64,000 bases of DNA from Dyella_B humi (lineage in GTDB: Bacteria > Pseudomonadota > Gammaproteobacteria > Xanthomonadales > Rhodanobacteraceae): contig NZ_JADIKI010000022.1 of the NCBI RefSeq assembly GCF_044904605.1, positions 992,001 to 1,056,000 on the forward strand, written 5' to 3'. The notes below the pieces were generated by a model. It did no database searches, was not told the DNA's origin, and saw nothing but the letters and a program-made list of their open reading frames with translations. Positions within the stretch are counted from its first letter, which is position 1, and every line of letters begins with the position of its first letter. Both the position numbers and the translations under genes were made by a program. Below, in pieces: positions 1-8,640 of this stretch.

Positions 1-683
1 TCTGGAAAGCCTTGCCGCCGTCGCGTCACTTTCATCCACAGCCTTTGCAATGGCGCGCCTTGTTCGCGCGCTTCGCCGGTATGTTCCGCGATGCGGGTTT
101 GCCATGGCTGTTCCTGGAAGGCTTCCTGCTGCTCGGTGCGTTCGTCACTGTGTACAACTATCTCGGCTACCGCTTGTTGGCACCGCCGTACAACCTAAGC
201 CAGACCGTGGTGGGGCTGATCTTCGGCATTTATTTAGTCGGCACCTTCAGTTCGGCGTGGATGGGGCATCTTGCCGGCAAGCTGGGGCGGCGCAAGGTGT
301 TGTGGACGGCGTTCGCACTGATGCTGTTTGGCGTGCTGTGCACGATGACTGCATCGTTGTGGTTGATCATTCTCGGCATCACCGCGATCACTTTTGGATT
401 CTTCGGCGGCCATTCCATCGTCAGCAGTTGGGTAGGGCGGCGCGGTGGTGCTGCCAAGGCGCAGGCATCGTCGATGTACCTTTTCAGCTACTACATGGGT
501 TCGAGCGTGGCCGGCTGGAGTGGTGGCTTGTTCTATGCAGCGGATAGCTGGCTGGGCGTGGCGCTGTTTGTCGGCGCGTTGGTACTGATCGGCTTGCTGG
601 TTGCCCTGTGGTTGTATCGCTTGCCGCCATTGCCGCAACTCATTACGCCGCCCGCGCCGATGAGCAGGGGAGCGATGCCGTGA
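1..683 (+). CDS. MFS transporter, C-terminal part (runs off the left edge)
   Basis: The reading frame is open from the first bases of the window, so the N-terminal half lies upstream; any start codon inside the window would be artificial. The visible 220 or so residues hold about six hydrophobic segments and a short charged loop with a GKLGRRK motif, the conserved MFS signature between paired helices of the second half. The protein resembles YnfM/arabinose-efflux type permeases. It would export a small molecule across the inner membrane; the substrate cannot be told. Its TGA stop overlaps the GTG start of the following VOC gene (GTGA), so the two are probably translationally coupled. Confidence 0.85.
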   Translation, partial: WKALPPSRHFHPQPLQWRALFARFAGMFRDAGLPWLFLEGFLLLGAFVTVYNYLGYRLLAPPYNLSQTVVGLIFGIYLVGTFSSAWMGHLAGKLGRRKVLWTAFALMLFGVLCTMTASLWLIILGITAITFGFFGGHSIVSSWVGRRGGAAKAQASSMYLFSYYMGSSVAGWSGGLFYAADSWLGVALFVGALVLIGLLVALWLYRLPPLPQLITPPAPMSRGAMP

Positions 684-1063
684 AAATCGATCGTCTGGAT
701 CACTTCGTGCTCACGGTCGCCGATATCGACGCGACCTGTGAGTTCTATACCCGTGTGCTTGGCATGCAGGTGGTGCAGTTTGACCAGGGCCGCAAGGCGC
801 TCGCGTTTGGGATGCAGAAAATCAACCTGCATCAGCATCGCCACGAATTCGAGCCGAAAGCCAGGCAACCCACGCCGGGCTCGGGCGATTTCTGCCTGAT
901 CACGTCTGTACCGCTGGAACAGGTGATGGCGCATCTACACGCGTGCGGTGTAGCGATCGAAGAAGGTCCCGTGGCACGTACCGGCGCATGCGGTCCGATT
1001 CAGTCGGTGTACTTTCGCGACCCGGATAGCAACCTGATCGAAGTCAGCAATTATCCTGGCTAG
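680..1063 (+). CDS. VOC (glyoxalase/bleomycin-resistance fold) family protein
   Basis: A 127-residue single-domain VOC protein. It begins with a typical first strand (DHFVLTVADIDAT) carrying the metal-ligand His, and ends with the FRDPDSNLIEVSNY block carrying the second acidic ligand, as in VOC virulence proteins. The GTG start at 680 was chosen because it overlaps the upstream transporter stop by 4 bases (GTGA) and begins right at the conserved domain; a longer frame back to 608 would add residues overlapping the transporter. Possible roles are a metal-dependent dioxygenase, isomerase or small-molecule binding protein, perhaps acting with the transporter. Substrate unknown. The TAG stop lies within a short copy of repeat family E. 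Confidence 0.85.
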   Translation: MKIDRLDHFVLTVADIDATCEFYTRVLGMQVVQFDQGRKALAFGMQKINLHQHRHEFEPKARQPTPGSGDFCLITSVPLEQVMAHLHACGVAIEEGPVARTGACGPIQSVYFRDPDSNLIEVSNYPG

Positions 1064-1096
1064 GAGCCCGGCCGACTCAAGTCCGGCAGCCTCCTA
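1062..1096. repeat. Partial family E palindromic repeat
   Basis: The bases right after the VOC stop (aggagcccggccgactcaag, then tccggcagcctcct) match the ends of the full family E element at 49818-49983. Here the two ends are almost abutted, giving a compact hairpin between the convergent VOC and LysR genes; it may help end transcription from both sides. Confidence 0.5.
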
Positions 1097-1996
1097 TCCC
1101 TTGCCGGTGGTGAGCAACTGGACAAAGCGCGGCACCAGCGGTGAGCGTTCGTCTTCGCGGTACACCACGTGGATTTCCGACATGGCGTTGGCGTCTGCCA
1201 GCGGTATGTAACTGACGCCTTCCACGTGGATGTGGTCGCAGGATTGCGGCAGGATCGCTACGCCGAAACCCGCCGCGACCAGCCCGATGATGGTGGAGGC
1301 CTCACGCGCTTCCTGCGAGATACGCGGCGCGAAACCGGCTTCACGACATAAGGTCATCACGTGTTCGTGCACGCCGGCGCCGGCACTGCGCGCGAACACC
1401 ACGAAGGGTTCCTGCGCGAGTGCCTTGGTAGGCAGCTTGCCACGTGAGCCCACGCGTTTGAGTACAGGATGATCCGAGCGCACCACCGCCACCAGCGGGT
1501 CGCGGAACAGGCGCTTGGAAAGCAGCGTCTTCGGCAGCGTGCCAGGACGCAGAATGCCGACCTGCAAGCGTCGCTCGAGCAGCGCGTCGATCTGCTGCAG
1601 CGAATTCATTTCTTCCAGTTGCAGGTGCACGGCTGGGAAGCGTTGGCGAAAAGCGAAGATGGCGCCAGGAATGTCCTGCGACAGCGGTGTAGTGCGTGTG
1701 AAACCGATGCGCAACTCGCCCAGTTCACCGCGTTGCGCGCGCCGGGCCAGATCCACGGCATGATCTGTGCTCGCCAGAATTTCGCGCGCTTCCTGCAGAA
1801 ACACGCGTCCCGGTTCGGTCAGTGCCACGCGGCGGTTGGTGCGTGTGAGCAGGCGTGCGCCAACGGCATCTTCCAACTGGCGGATCTGCTGGCTGAGTGG
1901 CGGCTGCGACATGCCCAACCGCTCCGCCGCCTTGCCGAAATGCAGCGTATCGGCGACGGCGACGAAGTAACGCAGGTGGCGGAGTTCGATGTTCAT
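1094..1996 (-). CDS. LysR-family transcriptional regulator
   Basis: A 300-residue LysR-type regulator, the usual family length. Residues 1-60 hold the winged HTH, with the FGKAAERLGMSQPPLSQQI recognition region; residues 90-300 are the periplasmic-binding-protein-like effector domain (IGFTRTTPLSQDIPGAI onwards). The start at 1996 gives the classic N-terminus MNIELRHLRYF. A longer frame to 2155 would run through a family A repeat and is rejected. The gene faces the transporter/VOC pair convergently, so the usual divergent LysR-target layout is absent and the target cannot be read from context. It resembles CatR/BenM-like aromatic catabolism regulators in general form only. Confidence 0.92.
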   Translation of the reverse strand: MNIELRHLRYFVAVADTLHFGKAAERLGMSQPPLSQQIRQLEDAVGARLLTRTNRRVALTEPGRVFLQEAREILASTDHAVDLARRAQRGELGELRIGFTRTTPLSQDIPGAIFAFRQRFPAVHLQLEEMNSLQQIDALLERRLQVGILRPGTLPKTLLSKRLFRDPLVAVVRSDHPVLKRVGSRGKLPTKALAQEPFVVFARSAGAGVHEHVMTLCREAGFAPRISQEAREASTIIGLVAAGFGVAILPQSCDHIHVEGVSYIPLADANAMSEIHVVYREDERSPLVPRFVQLLTTGKG

Positions 1997-2046
1997 GCCG
2001 GTACTTTCGCTGTGCGGCGCGTAATGCTCAAGTGCTGCGCGATTTA

Positions 2047-2202
2047 CTCCCTCTCCCCTCTGGGGAGAGGGCTGGGGTGAGGGGCGAACCTCGCGTGATG
2101 CATGTCGTGGCAAAACAGAGGCGCGCCCTGCGCGCGCTGATAGGGTTTCTGGCAAGCCCTGTCCCCCTCACCCCAACCCTCTCCCCGCAGGGGAGAGGGA
2201 GC
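2047..2202. repeat. Family A repeat pair
   Basis: Two copies of the family A hairpin (ccctctcccctctggggaga type, followed by gggt-gaggg) lie in opposite orientation about 80 bases apart. Each copy folds into a short GC-rich hairpin. The pair fills the space between the divergently read LysR and phosphodiesterase genes on the minus strand. The same inverted-pair layout recurs at 30715-30895, 34941-35201 and 50530-50642, as in REPIN-type elements. Confidence 0.75.
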
Positions 2203-2208
2203 TCATTG

Positions 2209-3498
2209 CTACGGCGCAGTTCCAGCCGCCTCCGCCTTCAACATCCCCTGCACATCCTCAAACTTCCCATCGCTGAACTTCGGCGTGATCCCCAACAAAT
2301 GCGCCATCAGCGGATACACATCCACATTCGGGAAGCTATGGAACCGGATGCCGCTCTGGAACGCCGGCCCATGCGCCACGAACAGCGCTTGCATGAGCGG
2401 ATCGGCATTGTCGTAGCCGTGTTCGCCAAGGCTGACGTGTCCATCTTTCTTGGCCAAGTAATCCGTGGTGGTGATGCGCCAACCCACGTTGGCCAGGCAC
2501 ACCAACTGCGGCACGCGCGCATTGGAGCCGTAGTTCAAGCGTGCGGGCACGCGCGTCTTGTCCCAGCACTGCATGTGCTGCTGCGGCTGTTCCATCTTTT
2601 CTTCGATGGCGTTGAAATCGTGCCCGCGCTTGGGATTGAAGCCGGCCACCTCGCCCAGGCTCACCTGTTCCACGTCGTCCAACGGGATCAACTTGTCGAT
2701 CAGGATGCTGTTTTCCTTCGGCACGCTGGCCATGCCATGGTCGGCCAGCACGATGATATTGATCTTGTCGAGCAGGTCGCGCTGACGCAGCCCATCGACC
2801 AGGCGCGTCATCGCCTCATCGGTCTCACGCAGGGCCTGATTCACTTCCGGCGAATCCGGGCCGTGCATATGGCCTTCATGATCGACCGCGTCGAAGTACA
2901 AGGTGAGGAACATCGGGCGCTTGTCTGCCGGCAGATCCAGCCAGGCAAGGATCTGATCGACGCGCTGATCGGGCGTCACCTTGCCGTTGTAGGGTTTCCA
3001 ATAATCCGGATGCTTGCCCTGGATATCCGCTTCGGAGCCAGGCCAGAACATGGTGGCAGTGCGCAGGCCGTTCTCATCCGCAGTCACCCATAGCGGTGTG
3101 GCCTGATCCCACCACAAGCCATTGCTCACCGCCTTGCGATCGCTCAGCGAGAACTTGCCCAACTGCGAGTCGACCATGGTGTTGTTGACGATGCCGTTAT
3201 GGTCCGGAACCATGCCAGTAACGATGGCGTAGTGATTGGGGAAGGTCAGCGAGGGAAACGAAGGCTGCATCGAATCGGCATGCACGCCCGTGGCTACGAG
3301 TTGCTGCAGGGTAGGGCTGAAGCCGCGATCGATATAGTCGGCGCGATAACCGTCGATGGAAATCAGCAGCAGCGGCGCGGTGGCCTCTGCCTTGGCCTGC
3401 TGCGCCTTCGCTTGCGACGTTGGTGTAGAGGGATGAGTCGCGCAGCCAGCACCCAGGGCGACGAACGTGCAAAGCAGCAGGCGGGACAGGTATTTCAT
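2209..3498 (-). CDS. Secreted ectonucleotide pyrophosphatase/phosphodiesterase (alkaline phosphatase superfamily)
   Basis: About 429 residues. The chosen start gives an N-terminal export signal (MKYLSRLLLCTFVALGAGC) with a Cys that may be a lipoprotein attachment site, though the -3 residue is not ideal. The mature part has the alkaline-phosphatase superfamily metal motifs: ISIDGYRADYI (first metal Asp), the nucleophile Thr in FPSLTFPNHY, DHEGHMHGP, and LADHGM near the middle. This pattern is that of NPP enzymes, which hydrolyse nucleotide pyrophosphate or phosphodiester bonds in the periplasm or at the cell surface. Substrate not determinable. A 13-residue upstream extension to 3537 is possible but would bury the signal peptide. 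Confidence 0.88.
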   Translation of the reverse strand: MKYLSRLLLCTFVALGAGCATHPSTPTSQAKAQQAKAEATAPLLLISIDGYRADYIDRGFSPTLQQLVATGVHADSMQPSFPSLTFPNHYAIVTGMVPDHNGIVNNTMVDSQLGKFSLSDRKAVSNGLWWDQATPLWVTADENGLRTATMFWPGSEADIQGKHPDYWKPYNGKVTPDQRVDQILAWLDLPADKRPMFLTLYFDAVDHEGHMHGPDSPEVNQALRETDEAMTRLVDGLRQRDLLDKINIIVLADHGMASVPKENSILIDKLIPLDDVEQVSLGEVAGFNPKRGHDFNAIEEKMEQPQQHMQCWDKTRVPARLNYGSNARVPQLVCLANVGWRITTTDYLAKKDGHVSLGEHGYDNADPLMQALFVAHGPAFQSGIRFHSFPNVDVYPLMAHLLGITPKFSDGKFEDVQGMLKAEAAGTAP

Positions 3499-3693
3499 GG
3501 AGCAGGCAATCCGTTCGGTTAGATTGATAGCCGTCAATGATGACGCAGTTGTGTGACTAAATCAGCACGTCCAATGATAGGGATATGGGCCGTCTACAGC
3601 CGCAAGTTTTTATTGCGGGTCGATGGCGTTGCCATAGCCAGTCGGGTCTACAATTCGGGCTCCCCAAACCCCATCCGTTCGGAGCCGTCCCCC

Positions 3694-4170
3694 ATGTCCG
3701 CGATCGAACAACGGCCACCTCTGCCCCCTTTTACCCGCGAAACCGCGATCCAGAAAGTTCGCCTTGCCGAGGATGCATGGAATACGCGCGATCCGGGCCG
3801 CGTAGCGCTTGCCTACACACCCCAAAGCCGCTGGCGCAATCGCGCCGAATTCATCAACGGACGTGACGCCATCGCCGCCTTTCTTACCCGCAAATGGGCA
3901 CGCGAGCTGGAATATCGTCTGATCAAAGAGTTGTGGGCGTTCGAGGGCAACCGTATCGCCGTGCGTTTTGCCTATGAATGGCGCGACGATTCCGGCAACT
4001 GGTTCCGTTCCTATGGCAACGAGAACTGGCTGTTCGATGAAAACGGTCTGATGGCGGAGCGGCACGCGAGCATCAATGATTTGCCGATCGCTGAAACGGA
4101 GCGCAAATATCGCTGGCCGCAGGGGCGAAGGCCCGACGATCATCCTGGACTGAGTGATCTCGGTTTGTGA
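3694..4170 (+). CDS. DUF1348 / SnoaL-like (NTF2-fold) protein
   Basis: A 158-residue protein of the nuclear-transport-factor-2-like superfamily. Typical sequence includes the helix with EDAWNTRDPGRVALAYT and the strand pair RFAYEWRDDSGNWFRSYGNE, which match the small DUF1348 family. The ATG at 3694 fits the family N-terminus; the longer frame from 3553 adds unrelated residues. Members are cytoplasmic, usually of unknown function, sometimes small isomerases or hydrolases. The gene stands alone, divergent from the phosphodiesterase. Confidence 0.88.
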   Translation: MSAIEQRPPLPPFTRETAIQKVRLAEDAWNTRDPGRVALAYTPQSRWRNRAEFINGRDAIAAFLTRKWARELEYRLIKELWAFEGNRIAVRFAYEWRDDSGNWFRSYGNENWLFDENGLMAERHASINDLPIAETERKYRWPQGRRPDDHPGLSDLGL

Positions 4171-4288
4171 TGGAGCAACATGGGGCACGCTTTACGTGAG
4201 GCTGAAGACTCGACGTTGATTCGTACGATTACCGAACTTTACGAAATACAGCCACTGCGCGGGCATCTTCATTCATGCCGGAAATTGG

Positions 4289-4399
4289 CTCCCTCCCCTG
4301 CTTGTAGGGGAGGGTTGGGGTGGGGTGAGTACTTGCCATGAACCCTTCCGCAAGTGTTCACCCCCTCCCAACCTCCCCCTGCAAGCAGGGGGAGGGGCT
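4289..4399. repeat. Family B composite palindromic repeat
   Basis: A 111-base element with a ctcccctgcttgtaggggag hairpin at the left, a middle part reading gtgagtacttgc then ccgcaagtgttcac, and a mirror-image cccctgcaagcagggg hairpin at the right. Five closely similar copies lie in this window, each between genes. It sits between convergent genes here and could stop transcription from both sides. Confidence 0.8.
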
Positions 4400-4421
4400 T
4401 ATTCCATGCGATCTGAGGTGA

Positions 4422-5666
4422 TTACGCGCTGCTGCCTTTCAACCATTTCGCCGCACCAAGCCCTGCGCGATAACCACTGGCAAAGCAGGCCGTCAGCAGA
4501 TAGCCACCGGTAGGCGCTTCCCAATCCAGCATTTCTCCTGCGCAGAACACGCCGGGGAGAGTGATCAGCATCAGCGCATCGTTCATCGCTTCCAGCCGCA
4601 CGCCACCGGCGCTGCTGATGGCTTCGGCTAGCGGGCGTGCCTGTTTCAGGCGCAATGGCAAACATTTGATGGTTCTGGCAAGGATATCCGGATCATTTCT
4701 TTGCGTCGGATCCAGCACTTCGTGCAGCAGTGCGGTTTTCACGCCAGCCAATCCGGCCTGTCGACGCAGATGTTCGCTGAAAGTACGGCTTCCGCGTGGT
4801 TTGGCAAGATCGTGACGGAGCCGATCCAGGCTGCGATCCGGTGCCAGATCCAGTTCCAGCGTGGCATGGCCTTGCGCGGCGATGGCGTCGCGCAATGAAG
4901 CTGATAGCGCATAGATCAGGCTGCCCTCGATGCCTGTTTCGGTGATGACGCATTCTCCCTGGCGCAGGTGCATGCTTCCATCGGCATCGCGCCAGTGCGC
5001 GGCGACTGGCTTCAACGGCGCACCGGCATAACGGGAAGATAGAAAGTCGCTCCAGCCTATGTCGAAGCCACAATTGGAAGGCTGTAGCGGTGCGACATCC
5101 ACACCACGTTCCGTCAGCCAGGTTTGCCATGCGCCATCCGAGCCAAGTTGCGGCCAGCTGCCGCCGCCCAGTGTCAGCACTACTGCGCGCGCATGCACGA
5201 AGCTCTCGCCTTCCGCGGTAGCAAAATGCAGAGCACCATCATCGCGCCACCCCAGCCAACGATGATGCACGTGAAAACGCACTCCGCTTTCGCGCAAACG
5301 ATGCACCCAGCCACGCAACAAGGGCGCCGCCTTCAAATCGCTGGGGAATACGCGCCCGGAACTGCCCACGAAGGTTTCCACGCCCAGACCGCGCGCCCAT
5401 GCGCGCAATGCATCGGCGTCGAAATCATCCAACCACTGGCCAATGTCCCCGGCACGTTCACCGTAACGTTGATCGAACGCCGGACGCGATTCGCCATGCG
5501 TAAGATTCATGCCGCCTTTGCCGGCGATAAGAAACTTGCGCCCGACCGAGCCTTTTGCCTCGTAAAGGTCGACCTCGATGCCTTGCGCACGAGCCGTTTC
5601 GGCTGCCATCAATCCCGCGGGACCGCCACCAATGATGACCAGGCTGGAATGAGGTGATGCGGACAT
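4422..5666 (-). CDS. NAD(P)/FAD-dependent oxidoreductase, HI0933/YhiN-like (PP_4765 subfamily)
   Basis: A 414-residue flavoprotein. The N-terminus has the dinucleotide-binding GGGPAG motif followed by an acidic residue at the end of the second strand (DLYEA), and the family signature GRKFLIAGKGGMNLTHGE at about residues 43-60. The C-terminus has the second FAD-binding region (GVFCAGEMLDWEAPTGGY). This matches the HI0933 family flavoproteins (TIGR03862-like branch). The natural substrate is not established. It is a single gene between the family B repeat and the DUF985 cupin gene, read in the same direction as the latter. Confidence 0.9.
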   Translation of the reverse strand: MSASPHSSLVIIGGGPAGLMAAETARAQGIEVDLYEAKGSVGRKFLIAGKGGMNLTHGESRPAFDQRYGERAGDIGQWLDDFDADALRAWARGLGVETFVGSSGRVFPSDLKAAPLLRGWVHRLRESGVRFHVHHRWLGWRDDGALHFATAEGESFVHARAVVLTLGGGSWPQLGSDGAWQTWLTERGVDVAPLQPSNCGFDIGWSDFLSSRYAGAPLKPVAAHWRDADGSMHLRQGECVITETGIEGSLIYALSASLRDAIAAQGHATLELDLAPDRSLDRLRHDLAKPRGSRTFSEHLRRQAGLAGVKTALLHEVLDPTQRNDPDILARTIKCLPLRLKQARPLAEAISSAGGVRLEAMNDALMLITLPGVFCAGEMLDWEAPTGGYLLTACFASGYRAGLGAAKWLKGSSA

Positions 5667-5703
5667 GCTTCAGCAGGAGGGCTAAGAGCGCGCATTGTAA
5701 GCG

Positions 5704-6225
5704 TTATGTGCCGTCTCCGCCCGGCGCCAATCGCCGAATCACGGCTTCATGTTCGGGATAGCGGCGTAGCAGTGTCTGCGTATCGGCCAACTCGAAGGCC
5801 TCGAATTCGAAACCCGGCGCCACCGTGCATCCCACCAGCGAATAGCCCTGTGAACCTTCACGCTCCGCCGCGAACCAGCATCCAGCGGGTACGACGAATT
5901 GAAATGCCGCATCTGGCTCGTGCAGCATGTTGCCGAGTCGTTGTACGGTCCATGCGCCGTGTTCGTCCAGCATGTGGATGAGTAGTGGATCACCGGCGTA
6001 GAAGTGCCACATCTCGTCCGAGTCGATACGGTGCCAGGCGGAATAGGCTTGGCCTTGCAGCAGGTAGTAAATGCCGGTGGATGCGTGGCGCTGTGTGCTG
6101 GTTCCGTCCGCTTTTGTTCGCGTAATACGTTCGTCACTGCGATAGGTTCGGCGGTAGAAGCCGCCTTCGGGGTGGGGCTGTAGATCCAGCTGTTTAATGA
6201 TTTCAGCGACGTTGTTGAGGGTCAT
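5704..6225 (-). CDS. DUF985 cupin-domain protein
   Basis: A 173-residue cupin of the DUF985 (YML079w-like) family. The sequence shows the family-specific LQPHPEGGFYRRTYRS start, the STGIYYLLQGQ strand, SDEMWHFYAGDPL and the C-terminal VGCTVAPGFEFEAFELA block. These proteins form a beta-barrel with a small-ligand pocket; no enzymatic role is firmly known. It lies 37 bases upstream of the flavoprotein gene, so the two could share a transcript. Confidence 0.92.
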   Translation of the reverse strand: MTLNNVAEIIKQLDLQPHPEGGFYRRTYRSDERITRTKADGTSTQRHASTGIYYLLQGQAYSAWHRIDSDEMWHFYAGDPLLIHMLDEHGAWTVQRLGNMLHEPDAAFQFVVPAGCWFAAEREGSQGYSLVGCTVAPGFEFEAFELADTQTLLRRYPEHEAVIRRLAPGGDGT

Positions 6226-6256
6226 ACAGCATCTTCTTTAGCGTAATAGAGATACT

Positions 6257-6391
6257 TGCCTCACCGTCATTCCGGCGAAGGCCGGAATCCAGTCTAATAT
6301 GCCGCGCAAAGCGCACCGATTCTTAATTCAAGTGCTGCGCACGACGCATTTGAACTGGATTCCGGCCTTCGCCGGAATGACGATGAGGCAC
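6257..6391. repeat. Family C large inverted repeat
   Basis: A 135-base palindromic element. The outer arms read ccgtcattccggcgaaggcc and its mirror at the other end; a second, smaller dyad around gcgcaaagcgcac / gtgctgcgcac lies inside. Related copies are at 23367-23497, 33261-33384 and 56924-57060, with single arms elsewhere. It lies between two genes on the minus strand. Confidence 0.8.
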
Positions 6392-6416
6392 TTTATGGCG
6401 CACCGTTTGCTGGTTT

Positions 6417-6956
6417 TTATTGCGCCGCCTTTAGACTACCAACCGGCCCAAACAAATCCCCACGCACCACGCCATCCTCCATCGCCAACAAAAACCGCTT
6501 CGTCGGCAACCCACCACCAAACCCGGTCAAACTTCCATCCGCGCCAATCACCCGATGACAAGGCAACACAATCGGCAGCGGATTACGCCCATTGGCCGCG
6601 CCCACCGCACGCACCGCCTGCGGCTGACCGATGTACCGCGCGAGCTCGCCGTAGCTGATCGTACTGCCATAGGGAATCTTCGCCAGCGCCTCCCACACGG
6701 TGACCTGGAAATCGGTTCCCAGCGGATGCAGCGGCAAATCGAAGCTCTTGCGCGTGCCGGCAAAATATTCTTCCAGTTGCACGCGTGCAAAGGCGAGTCT
6801 GGCCGGATCGTGTTTCCAGGCCGGATCTGGCGCTTTCCTATGCTTGCCGGTTTCGAACCACACTTCGCGCAGCCCTTGCGCATCCGCCACCAGCAGTAGA
6901 GTGCCGATCGGCGTGGACAGTTGGTCAAACCAGATGGTGTCGTTCGAGGTATTCAT
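6417..6956 (-). CDS. ogt: Methylated-DNA--protein-cysteine methyltransferase
   Basis: A 179-residue O6-alkylguanine-DNA alkyltransferase. The acceptor cysteine is C133 in IVLPCHRVIG, followed by the GSLTGFGGG loop; the helix-turn-helix DNA-binding part (YGSTISYGELARYIG then AVGAANGRNP) precedes it. It transfers the alkyl group from O6-methylguanine or O4-methylthymine to itself in a suicide reaction. The ATG at 6956 overlaps the stop of the upstream Ada-AlkA gene by 4 bases (ATGA), so the two are translationally coupled. The longer frame to 7190 lies inside the Ada-AlkA gene and is rejected. Confidence 0.95.
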   Translation of the reverse strand: MNTSNDTIWFDQLSTPIGTLLLVADAQGLREVWFETGKHRKAPDPAWKHDPARLAFARVQLEEYFAGTRKSFDLPLHPLGTDFQVTVWEALAKIPYGSTISYGELARYIGQPQAVRAVGAANGRNPLPIVLPCHRVIGADGSLTGFGGGLPTKRFLLAMEDGVVRGDLFGPVGSLKAAQ

Positions 6957-8467
6957 GCCGTCGCTCTCCGTCGTGGCGTGACCGGTAATTTTGCCGGTTC
7001 GCTGACGCTTCGCCACAGATGCATTACTGCGTACGCGCGCCAGGGCCGCCACGCCTCGGCCAAGTGGGTCAATGCCTTCGTGCTGAGCATGTCGCCGTCG
7101 CGTGATGCGGCGCGTCGCAGGATCAGGTCGGCAGCGGGGAACGCATCCGGATGGCTTAGCGCGCGCATCGCCATGTAATGCGCGGTCCATTCGCCGATGC
7201 CCGGCAACGCTACCCAGCGCAGCACGAATTCATCCAGCGATTGTTCGACGCGGAAATCTACACGGCCATCGAGCACGGCGCGCGCCACGCCGCGAATGCT
7301 TTGCGCACGCGCAGTGGTAATGCCCAGCGCATTCAGATCGGCATCCGTCAATATCTCGGGCGAGGGGAACAAGCGTTCCAAACCAGGCGCCACCGGCGCA
7401 GACAATGCCTCGCCATAGCGATGCACGACGCGCGAGGCGAGCGTGCGCGCCGCCGCCACGCTCACCTGTTGGCCGAGAATGGCGCGCACTGCCACTTCAA
7501 AGCCATCCCAGCTGCCGGGCAGGCGCAATCCCGGCCGCTTGTGCAGCAAGGAGCGCATATGCGGCGTTACCTGGAACGCCGTCGCGATAGCTTGCGGATC
7601 CGCATCCAGGTCGAACATGCGCCGGATGCGCGTGACCACCGCCAACATCTGCACCGGTTGCGGACAATGCAATTGCAGACGCAGCGCGTTTTCCTCGCCA
7701 GGCCATGTGCTCAACCGCAGCCAACCCGGCGTCTCCGCGGGGCCGAATACACGCGAATAGCTTTCGTCGTCCACCACTTCAATGCCGGGCAACGCACGTC
7801 CGCGCAGAAAGGCCAACATCGCGGGGAAATCGTAAGGCGGACGATAGTTCAACCGTAGCGTCAGGCTGTCATCGCTGCCTGCATGTGGCCGTCGCCGTAA
7901 TTCGCGCGGAGCGATACGGTTGGCCTGCGCGAAAGCCGCATTGAAGCGACGAAGGCTGCCGAATCCGGACGCGAGCGCCACATCGGTCACCGGCATGCGC
8001 GTTTCGGTCAGCAATTGCTTGGCGAACAGCAGACGCCGCGTAGTGTGCACGTCGATCGGCGGCGCACCCAGCCGTTCCACAAACAATCGGCGCAATTGTC
8101 GCGCTCCCACGCCGACCCGCCGCGCAAGCTCATCCACCGGATGATCCTGCAGCAGCCCACCTTCGATCAGCTTCAAGGCGCGCGTCACCACATGATCACC
8201 ACGATGCCACGCGTCGTTGCCTGGCGCGAGCTCCGGCCGGCAACGCAGACAAGGCCGAAACCCGGCAGCTTCTGCCGCGGCCGCCGTCGTGTAGTACCTG
8301 ACGTTCTCGCGCTTGGGTGAAGGTGAAGCCGGGCACACCGGCCGGCAATAAATGCGCGTGGTACTTACGGCGATGAAGAACAACCCGTCAAAACGTGCGT
8401 CGCGGCTCAGTCGAGCTCGTTCGCAGGTCTGCGGGTCCAGGGCGGGGAGGGGATGGATGTCCGACAT
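6953..8467 (-). CDS. Ada-type sensor fused to AlkA-like 3-methyladenine DNA glycosylase
   Basis: A 504-residue, three-part protein. Residues 10-80 are the Ada N-terminal zinc domain with four cysteines (C41, C45, C73, C76), the first being the methyl-phosphotriester acceptor. Residues 90-190 are an AraC-type HTH (DELARRVGVGARQLRRLFVE). Residues 200-490 are an HhH-GPD glycosylase with the hairpin LPGIGEWTAHYMAMRAL and the catalytic Asp in FPAADLILRRA. The fusion lets one protein sense alkylation, activate transcription and excise alkylated purines; the missing Ogt domain is supplied by the coupled downstream gene. The start at 8467 fits the family N-terminus; 53 extra upstream codons are rejected. 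Confidence 0.93.
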   Translation of the reverse strand: MSDIHPLPALDPQTCERARLSRDARFDGLFFIAVSTTRIYCRPVCPASPSPKRENVRYYTTAAAAEAAGFRPCLRCRPELAPGNDAWHRGDHVVTRALKLIEGGLLQDHPVDELARRVGVGARQLRRLFVERLGAPPIDVHTTRRLLFAKQLLTETRMPVTDVALASGFGSLRRFNAAFAQANRIAPRELRRRPHAGSDDSLTLRLNYRPPYDFPAMLAFLRGRALPGIEVVDDESYSRVFGPAETPGWLRLSTWPGEENALRLQLHCPQPVQMLAVVTRIRRMFDLDADPQAIATAFQVTPHMRSLLHKRPGLRLPGSWDGFEVAVRAILGQQVSVAAARTLASRVVHRYGEALSAPVAPGLERLFPSPEILTDADLNALGITTARAQSIRGVARAVLDGRVDFRVEQSLDEFVLRWVALPGIGEWTAHYMAMRALSHPDAFPAADLILRRAASRDGDMLSTKALTHLAEAWRPWRAYAVMHLWRSVSEPAKLPVTPRRRATA

Positions 8468-8640
8468 GTGCTTACGGTAGCACCGTCTCTGTGGCAAAAC
8501 TCGCCGTTTTCGGACATCAACATTTCTGGCCGCTCCGTGCGCCATGACGCATGCCCGGCGCGGTAGGTGCGCTCCGCCATTAGCCACATACCCCAACGGT
8601 TTGCTATATATCTGCGAAGGGATCATGCAGGGGATGCATC

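Noticed and set aside
2047..2202. Coding extension of the LysR gene through the repeat
   Set aside because: The added residues are translated family A repeat and the standard LysR N-terminus begins at 1996.
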